64,000 nucleotides of DNA, taken from positions 3,410,001 through 3,474,000 of the forward strand of contig OY761541.1 of NCBI GenBank assembly GCA_963664625.1, given 5' to 3'. The stretch's first letter is position 1. Every line of letters begins with the position of its first letter. Below the pieces are notes generated by a model that saw only the letters and a list, made by a program, of their open reading frames with translations, was not told the origin of the DNA and ran no database searches. Below are positions 58,637 through 64,000 of this stretch, in pieces. The DNA comes from CBDCFV01 sp963664625. GTDB lineage: Bacteria; Chloroflexota; Dehalococcoidia; Lucifugimonadales; UBA3495. Position numbers and translations under genes: made by a program.

Positions 58637-60028
58637 TTAGATGCGCAGGTCTTCCCTAGGCCGGATGAGCGACGAAGCCACATTGTTTTCCCGCATGAAG
58701 CCCAAGAGGCTTTGATGCAGGTCTTTGGCTACGTCGCGGTTCTGGTGAATCACGTTGTTCTGCTGTTGAGGGTCCGTGGGCAGGTGATACAGCTCCGAAT
58801 ATCCGGGCTCGACGCTGAAGAGGAGTGACCATCCGCCGCCAGTGACCGTTGTCACCAGTCCCGAAGTCAACGGACGGCTTACGTTGTCCACGGAGCGCAC
58901 CCTGTCGCCAGGGTTGGCGAAGGGTATGGTGCTGATCACGAAGTCGCGGCCTTCCCTTCGAGGGTCTTTCATCGCCGGGTAGAGTGACCGGCCCTGCACC
59001 ACTTCCGGGATGTCTTGGCCCATGATGTCCAGCACCGTGGGCATTACGTCTATGGCGGAGGACAACCCGGCGTAGTGACCTGATTCGGCACCGAGCACGG
59101 AAATAAGTAAGGGAAGGGACACCAGTTCCTCGTACAGCGGCGAGTGGGTCCACTGGGCATCGGCGTCGCCGTTCTGGTAAAGGGTGCCGTCGGGCCGCTT
59201 GTCGAAAGTCATCTTCCCGAACAGGCCGTCATGCTCGCCGAAGTAGAAGCCGTGGTCGGTGGTGAAAATCACCGTCGTATGGTCCATGAGACCCATGTTT
59301 TCCAAGCGGCGCAGCAGGTAGCCGACCCAAGTGTCGACCATCGTAATCTCGCCGCAGTAGGTAGCGTGGGCCTTGTTGACCCTTGCTTCGTCGAATCCGG
59401 GGGCGTCCTGCCAGTGAGCATAGATGGGCTGTACTACCTCGCCGTCATAGTCGGGCATGTACAACTCGGTAAAGTAGCCTGGGGCGTCCCAGGGTTCATG
59501 GGGGTCCCAAGTGTCTATGTAAAGGAAAAAGTCCTCCTTGTAGTGAAGTTCAAGCCACTCCATGGCCCTGGTGATGGTGCGGGGAGTATTCCGATCGGAC
59601 TCGACCCGCCAGCGTTCGCGCTCGTCCCTGGACTCGTGGTGGCCAAACTGCTGGACCCTGGTGACGGAGCCTTCCTGGGCTTGAACGCTGAAGTAGGTCT
59701 GAAACCCGCGGTCGTAGTTCATGCCGCCGCGCCAGTAGAAGGGCGTGTCCACCATGGCGGCGGTATGAAAGCCGTTGTCCGCCAGTATCTGAGCCAAGGT
59801 AACAACCTCGTCGGGCAGGGGTTCCCATCCCATGAACGACATGGTCCAGCGTCCCGTAGCGTGGTCGGCCCGGGTAGGCATGGTGGGGAAAGAGGCGCCG
59901 TAGTGGCCGTCGAACCTTACCGACTTGGCTGCCAAAGCGTCGAGGGACGGCGTGTAGATTGACTTGTTGCCGTAGGCGCCCAAGTGGTCGCGCCGGAAGG
60001 TGTCCGCAACAATCCAAACAACGTTCAT
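58637..60028 (-). CDS. Sulfatase-fold hydrolase with Thr at the nucleophile position
   Basis: A 463-residue alkaline-phosphatase-superfamily enzyme. It has metal-binding VVWIVADTFRRDHLGAYGN near the start and IFTTDHGFYFGEHDGLFGK later. The family motif is normally C/S-x-P-x-R, where Cys or Ser becomes formylglycine. Here it reads T49-M-P-T-R. The enzyme therefore may not be a classical sulfatase and could use Thr directly, as phosphodiesterases of the superfamily do. There is no signal peptide, so it acts in the cytoplasm. Confidence 0.88.
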   Translation of the reverse strand: MNVVWIVADTFRRDHLGAYGNKSIYTPSLDALAAKSVRFDGHYGASFPTMPTRADHATGRWTMSFMGWEPLPDEVVTLAQILADNGFHTAAMVDTPFYWRGGMNYDRGFQTYFSVQAQEGSVTRVQQFGHHESRDERERWRVESDRNTPRTITRAMEWLELHYKEDFFLYIDTWDPHEPWDAPGYFTELYMPDYDGEVVQPIYAHWQDAPGFDEARVNKAHATYCGEITMVDTWVGYLLRRLENMGLMDHTTVIFTTDHGFYFGEHDGLFGKMTFDKRPDGTLYQNGDADAQWTHSPLYEELVSLPLLISVLGAESGHYAGLSSAIDVMPTVLDIMGQDIPEVVQGRSLYPAMKDPRREGRDFVISTIPFANPGDRVRSVDNVSRPLTSGLVTTVTGGGWSLLFSVEPGYSELYHLPTDPQQQNNVIHQNRDVAKDLHQSLLGFMRENNVASSLIRPREDLRI

Positions 60029-60392
60029 TGACTTGCTCCTGATGTGTCTTGGCTGAAAGTCTTCAGCCGCGAATGATTAAACCAAACGCTGCGGACTTTG
60101 CCAATGGGAATTTTCACCGACTGCGCGGGTATTCCCAAAGGACTTTGTGCATGGGGAGACGGTGTACAGCCGTTCAGAGAAGGTGACAAATCTCTGAAAC
60201 CGGAACCATAACCCGTAGGAAACCCGTGAGAGGCGCCGTTATTATCGGCATTGACAACCATTGAAATCTGCTTCAACCTTGAGACAGTCCGGTTGGGAGG
60301 GGATGGAGGGCACGCTGTTTTCATCGTAGGAGTAAATTGGCGCAACACCGGAGCAACCGAGTCCAGTTGCCTCGGCGTTGCGGGAGTTACCG
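60029..60392. other. Intergenic region without recognised features
   Basis: A 364-bp gap between divergent genes. I see no ORF with coding character, no tRNA-like fold and no clear terminator. The two promoters of the flanking genes must lie here, but no convincing -35/-10 pair stands out. Confidence 0.4.
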
Positions 60393-61307
60393 ATGAACGG
60401 TCTGCGGGTCTTTGCATTACTTCTTGTCCTGGCCCTGTTGGCAATAGTTCCCTTCGAAGGGTCTGTCCAAGCACAGAGCCCGCCCAGACCCGCAGTATTT
60501 GCCGGAAAGGCGACGATTGACGAGTCTCCCCTGATTGCAGGGACTATCGTGTCGGCCTGGATCGACGGCGACATGGCCGCATCCACCGCGTCCAAAAGCG
60601 ATGGCACCTACGCGCTGCGTATCCCACAGACTCCTGGCAAGAATTTCACGGGCAGGGAAATCACTTTTATGATTGGCTCGCTTGTCGCCAACACCAAGTC
60701 AGTGTGGCAACCGGGTGGGGGCGGTGAACTGAACCTGATAGCAACAACACCCGGGTCAGCACAACCAGTGAGGCCGGCAGTATTCGGCGGCCGAGTGACC
60801 ATCGACGGGCGTCCCGCCCCTGACGGCACGACGGTATCCGCGATAATCGGCGGAGTTGTGGTGGCTTCAGGGAGCGTTGTGGGCGGTCGGTACGGCATCA
60901 CTATCTCACAGCCGCGCCACCAGTCCTATAGCGGGATGACGATTACATTTATGGTGGGGAACAGGGTTATGACCGAGCCGGCAACATGGGAGGCCGGGGG
61001 TGGCACAGAGCTGGACTTGACCGCCGTGTCGGTGCAAATGCGGCCCTCCGACGCCTTTACCAGCGTCATGGCGGCCAACAACCTGGAACGCGTCTGGCAT
61101 TTCGATCCATCGGTGCAGGATGTCGCGCCGGAGTATGGCTGGTTCCTGTACGATCCCAGACCGGCGTTCGCCCTCGCCAACAACATCGACTATATCCGGT
61201 CAGGCAGGTTTTACTGGGTGTCGGTACACCGAGACCAACCGGGGACCGTCCTTGGGGGAAATGTCGTGCATCTGTACAGGGGCTGGAACCCGATAACCTG
61301 GCCGTGA
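60393..61307 (+). CDS. Secreted protein with two beta-sandwich repeats
   Basis: 304 residues from ATG 60393, with GGGAG upstream. A clear signal peptide (LRVFALLLVLALLAIVPFEG, cleavage near VQA-QS) precedes two related domains. These are about 33-115 (RPAVFAGKATIDESPLIAGTIVSAWIDG) and 125-210 (RPAVFGGRVTIDGRPAPDGTTVSAIIGG). A C-terminal domain follows with VMAANNLERVWHFDPSVQDVAPEYGWFLYDPR. The first two resemble transthyretin-like or carboxypeptidase-regulatory modules. Function unknown, probably cell-surface. Confidence 0.78.
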   Translation: MNGLRVFALLLVLALLAIVPFEGSVQAQSPPRPAVFAGKATIDESPLIAGTIVSAWIDGDMAASTASKSDGTYALRIPQTPGKNFTGREITFMIGSLVANTKSVWQPGGGGELNLIATTPGSAQPVRPAVFGGRVTIDGRPAPDGTTVSAIIGGVVVASGSVVGGRYGITISQPRHQSYSGMTITFMVGNRVMTEPATWEAGGGTELDLTAVSVQMRPSDAFTSVMAANNLERVWHFDPSVQDVAPEYGWFLYDPRPAFALANNIDYIRSGRFYWVSVHRDQPGTVLGGNVVHLYRGWNPITWP

Positions 61308-61398
61308 CCCTTTCACGGGCCACGGCCAGGATCGGCCTGCCTGTAGTACGAGCCAAGCAGCGGTTGAGATGCGGGCCCGTTGGCGAGTCTACGCCTGC

Positions 61399-62112
61399 CT
61401 AAGCCCGCTCCATGAAAACGGTAACGCCCATATCAATGTACTTGTTCCGCAGGTCAGGGGTGCCGTTGCGGAAGCTTATCCTTACTCCGGTGCCTTCCAA
61501 CTGGGCTAGGACGTGGCGGACGCAATCGTCCACGGTCCGGATAGGGAACTGTGGATGGGCTTCGAGGTCAAATTCAAGGTCCGCCGGTCCCCAGGTCAGG
61601 CAGTCCACTCCGGGCTTTGCCAGTTGCCGGGCGTTGGTGACCGCCTTGATGCTCTCCATTTGCAGGCAAAGGACGCCGTTGTTGTTCCACCAGTCGGCGT
61701 ATTCCAGCCGGCCCTTGCCTTGGATGTTGTAGCCCGCGCCGCCCCAACTGCGTTTGCCGACCTGGGGATAGTAGAAGGCGTCCAGGGCCTCATCCACCAC
61801 CGACTCGTCCTCCACCAACGGCACCTCAATGGCCCACGGACCCAAGTCAAGGACGTTGCCGATGAGGTAGGCGTGGCGGGTGTGCTTGATGCGGAACTGG
61901 ACCGGCATACCCAGCCCGGCGGCCATGCCACAGAAAGCCAGCAGTTTTTCTTCATTGTATGGGCTATGCTGGCTATCCAGGGTCACAAAGTGGTAGGTGT
62001 CCCTGGCCAGGACATCCTCCAACTGGCTCTGGCTCCAGCCGACCTCGGCACGAATGCCTACCACTATTTCGCCGTTGCGTATTCGTTGTTTCAGTGAAGT
62101 CTCTTCGGGCAT
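61399..62112 (-). CDS. HpcH/HpaI-family aldolase
   Basis: A 237-residue class II pyruvate-aldolase-like barrel. It has FVTLDSQHSPYNEEKL, GMPVQFRIKHTRHAYLIGNVLDLGPWAIEVPLVEDESVVDEALDAFYYPQVGKRSWGG and LQMESIKAVTNARQLAKPGVDCLTWGPADLEFDL. The metal-binding Glu is in QMESI with Asp in GPADL. Family members split 2-keto-hydroxy acids from aromatic or sugar catabolism. Confidence 0.88.
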   Translation of the reverse strand: MPEETSLKQRIRNGEIVVGIRAEVGWSQSQLEDVLARDTYHFVTLDSQHSPYNEEKLLAFCGMAAGLGMPVQFRIKHTRHAYLIGNVLDLGPWAIEVPLVEDESVVDEALDAFYYPQVGKRSWGGAGYNIQGKGRLEYADWWNNNGVLCLQMESIKAVTNARQLAKPGVDCLTWGPADLEFDLEAHPQFPIRTVDDCVRHVLAQLEGTGVRISFRNGTPDLRNKYIDMGVTVFMERA

Positions 62113-62206
62113 GTTGCACCTCGTTTTTTGAAGACCGCGTTGCTTTGGAGTAGTTTAGCATTGACCTTGGGAATCGAGAAATCGGATACGACCGCCGCGC
62201 AATTCA

Positions 62207-64000
62207 CTATGGGCCGCTCGACACCTCTATGTTCCGAGCAATGAGGATGCCTTCGCTGATGACGCCGGTCACCTTGATAGTCCTGCCATCTTCCAAATCT
62301 CCCTTGATTTGGGTCAAGGCCTGTACCACTACCTGGTTCCCGTTTACGTCCAAGCCCGATATATGATACTGCTCATCGCGAACGATGCTCCGAACGGCGC
62401 CCTCCATCTCAAACTCGATCCGCCCTTGCCTGTCTGACCGGGAATGTTCGACGGTTACTTCCGTCGCCAGCAGCCCGTCGTTGTTCAGGTCCCCCCTAAC
62501 CGTTACCAGGTCTCCTATTTGTAAGGCGTCTGCAAGTTCAGGCTGCCGGAATACGCGTACCGACAGGCCGTCTACAATGATGTTGGTTGCCAATCCCTCT
62601 TCATCGAAGCCAATGGAACCGATGATTCCCCGCACTTCAACTATAGGGGTGTCCAAGGGGATTTCATCCCACGTTCTTTCCAATTGTCGAGCTATCGGCA
62701 TCCCGTCGATGATAACCGTCTGCGCTTTAACCGGCAGACCAATCTGGATGTCATTGGGGGCCTGCGTCAAGTGTTCGAAGCGGGTTGGTGATCCGTTAAT
62801 CGCTACCGATGTGATATTTCCGTACTCGTCCTGATTTATTTCGTCAATCGCTCCGTAAATGTTGGCGTTAAAACCGTCGATGGTGGTCTTGCGTACCTCT
62901 CCTTCCAACTCGCTGGCAATAACCGAGCCATCTGACTGGAGCATTCCTTCGACCGCTACGTTGGTCCCTCGCACCAAGTAACCTCGAACATTAGTGAGAG
63001 GACTGATAATCACGGGGATACCATTCACCACCAGGTCTGCGTCCTGGCTAATATGCTCCATAGGCCCTTGAAAGGTTACCGGACTTGTCTTGGCAAGAAT
63101 GCTGCTGGAGCCGGCCCCGTGGTTGTCTATTTCGGCTGCGAGAAAAGCAGGCCCTGGGCGGACGAGAGCCGTCACCCCCACGAAATCTCCCAACTTGGGC
63201 GACCGGTCCAGCTTGGTGAGCGGGCTCAACGACAGTTCCACCCCGTTTACAACCAGCGAACCGTTGTCCAGGACCCTTTCTATTGGGCCGCGAATGTAGG
63301 CCTCAGGAGCCGACGTCAAAGGGGGTTTCGACCTGCCGGTGATGCTGCGGGCCAAGTACGAGTTGTCATCCCGGACCGTGGCAACCGCCTCTATCGGATT
63401 ACCGATGGCGGGATGACCTTCCAACCTGGTCTGGCGGCCCACGGCAACCCTGACTCCTTGAATAATCCAATTCCCTTGGGGATCAATGCCCAGAAAAATC
63501 CCCCTCAGTTTCAAGACGTCATCCCGAATCTCCTCTGAGGTTTGCTCCCGTACGTACTGGATGTCGCGGGCCAGCAATGCTCCGTCCTTACTGACCAACG
63601 CGAATACTCTCAGTCGCTGGCCTGACTTTGGCGCGCCGTCGATGTTTGTGCTGGGCCTTACCGTTACCAAGGCTGACCCAATGATCCACCTCCCCGAAGG
63701 CTCGTCCACTCCTTGGAAGGGGCCTTCCAGTTCGGCGCTTCCGCTGGTCTCACTGCCGAGGCGTACCCGGTGGACCTCCTTCGCCAGTAATGAACCATCC
63801 GCTCTCAAGTCCGCCTTGGCGCTTAACGTCTGCCCGACGGCCAGACCATCGTCGAATTTGGTTTCCATACCCGTGGACATGGAGATGCCGGCGATGGTCC
63901 ATTCCCCTGAATCGGTAACCCCCTCGAAGACCCCTGTGATCACGGCGTGGTCTGTCGATCCGGAGGCCGGAGGTCCTTCTCCACTTGGCCCGTCGTCGTT
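62207..64000 (-). CDS. DUF5666 multi-repeat protein, 5' end outside the window
   Basis: The frame is open to base 64000, so the GTG at 63943 is not a reliable start; the residues before it (PPASGSTDHAVITGVFEGV) join without a stop. It contains about seven repeats of the DUF5666 type: VITGVFEGVTDSGEWTIAG, ELEGPFQGVDEPSGRWIIG, LRGIFLGIDPQGNWIIQG, IRGPIERVLDNGSLVVNG and so on. Each is an OB-like beta unit. It is probably an extracytoplasmic repeat protein; a signal peptide would be beyond the edge. Confidence 0.8.
   Translation of the reverse strand, partial: NDDGPSGEGPPASGSTDHAVITGVFEGVTDSGEWTIAGISMSTGMETKFDDGLAVGQTLSAKADLRADGSLLAKEVHRVRLGSETSGSAELEGPFQGVDEPSGRWIIGSALVTVRPSTNIDGAPKSGQRLRVFALVSKDGALLARDIQYVREQTSEEIRDDVLKLRGIFLGIDPQGNWIIQGVRVAVGRQTRLEGHPAIGNPIEAVATVRDDNSYLARSITGRSKPPLTSAPEAYIRGPIERVLDNGSLVVNGVELSLSPLTKLDRSPKLGDFVGVTALVRPGPAFLAAEIDNHGAGSSSILAKTSPVTFQGPMEHISQDADLVVNGIPVIISPLTNVRGYLVRGTNVAVEGMLQSDGSVIASELEGEVRKTTIDGFNANIYGAIDEINQDEYGNITSVAINGSPTRFEHLTQAPNDIQIGLPVKAQTVIIDGMPIARQLERTWDEIPLDTPIVEVRGIIGSIGFDEEGLATNIIVDGLSVRVFRQPELADALQIGDLVTVRGDLNNDGLLATEVTVEHSRSDRQGRIEFEMEGAVRSIVRDEQYHISGLDVNGNQVVVQALTQIKGDLEDGRTIKVTGVISEGILIARNIEVSSGP

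Overview
The window looks like a piece of a GC-rich Chloroflexota chromosome, most likely Dehalococcoidia or a SAR202-type lineage. This is an inference from gene content: hydantoinase/oxoprolinase-type ATPases, two LLM-class flavin oxidoreductases, DinB-fold enzymes, cobalamin nucleotide-loop genes with a PduX-type kinase, a DUF5679 mini-protein, a sulfatase-fold hydrolase and many small toxin-antitoxin (TA) modules. No rRNA or plasmid replication gene is present. The single tRNAs, tmRNA, argC, nth and ilvE indicate chromosome.

Layout. 0-16 kb is catabolic: an SDR, a hyuA-hyuB pair, LLM oxidoreductases, an alpha/beta hydrolase and a PhnZ-like HD oxygenase. A HEPN-domain protein lies beside a decapitated copy of the SDR gene, and there are small nucleases (Uma2, GIY-YIG). 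16-20 kb holds a PIN/RHH TA pair, ssrA (tmRNA), a polysaccharide deacetylase and a selenoprotein-B-type reductase read through an in-frame TGA with a textbook bacterial SECIS. tRNA-Arg(UCU) follows. 19.9-20.4 kb is non-coding but strongly structured. 20.7-25.6 kb is an accessory island: a pentapeptide-FRG protein, a DpnI-like methyl-directed endonuclease, a coiled-coil protein, two DUF433/DUF5615 pairs, a repeat-rich coiled-coil membrane protein and a stray copy of the 3' end of the neighbouring dehydrogenase gene. 25.7-30.9 kb is one co-directional run: cobC-cobQ-cobU-(hicB)-pduX-dehydrogenase.

31-37.4 kb is mostly housekeeping: DUF5679, CMD family, ilvE, PAC2, nth and argC. It is interrupted by an AT-richer ParA-like ATPase plus unknown partner. 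37.4-43.3 kb is a type I restriction-modification locus in an unusual order, hsdR, three coiled-coil/membrane mini-genes, half-size hsdS, small ORF, hsdM. 43.4-53 kb is a decay zone: tRNA-Glu, a broken PIN toxin with a surviving antitoxin, an intact PIN/RHH pair with a direct-repeat operator, an MFS transporter, an IS701-family element, a shattered SNF2-type helicase fused to an ISAs1-type transposase remnant, DUF2235 plus a fragment of a second copy, and an IS630-family element sitting in the first codons of a coiled-coil gene. 53-64 kb returns to catabolism and cell-envelope genes: LRR lipoprotein, mycothiol/DinB-fold enzyme, a second hyuA, DinB, a TA pair, a sulfatase-fold hydrolase with Thr at the nucleophile position, a secreted repeat protein, an HpcH/HpaI aldolase and a DUF5666 protein cut by the window end.

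Two themes recur. A family of small coiled-coil proteins, most with one C-terminal membrane helix and some with 33-bp internal repeats, appears at six places. A dispersed palindromic repeat with a conserved tail appears at several intergenic sites. All assignments come from reading the sequence; no database search was run.
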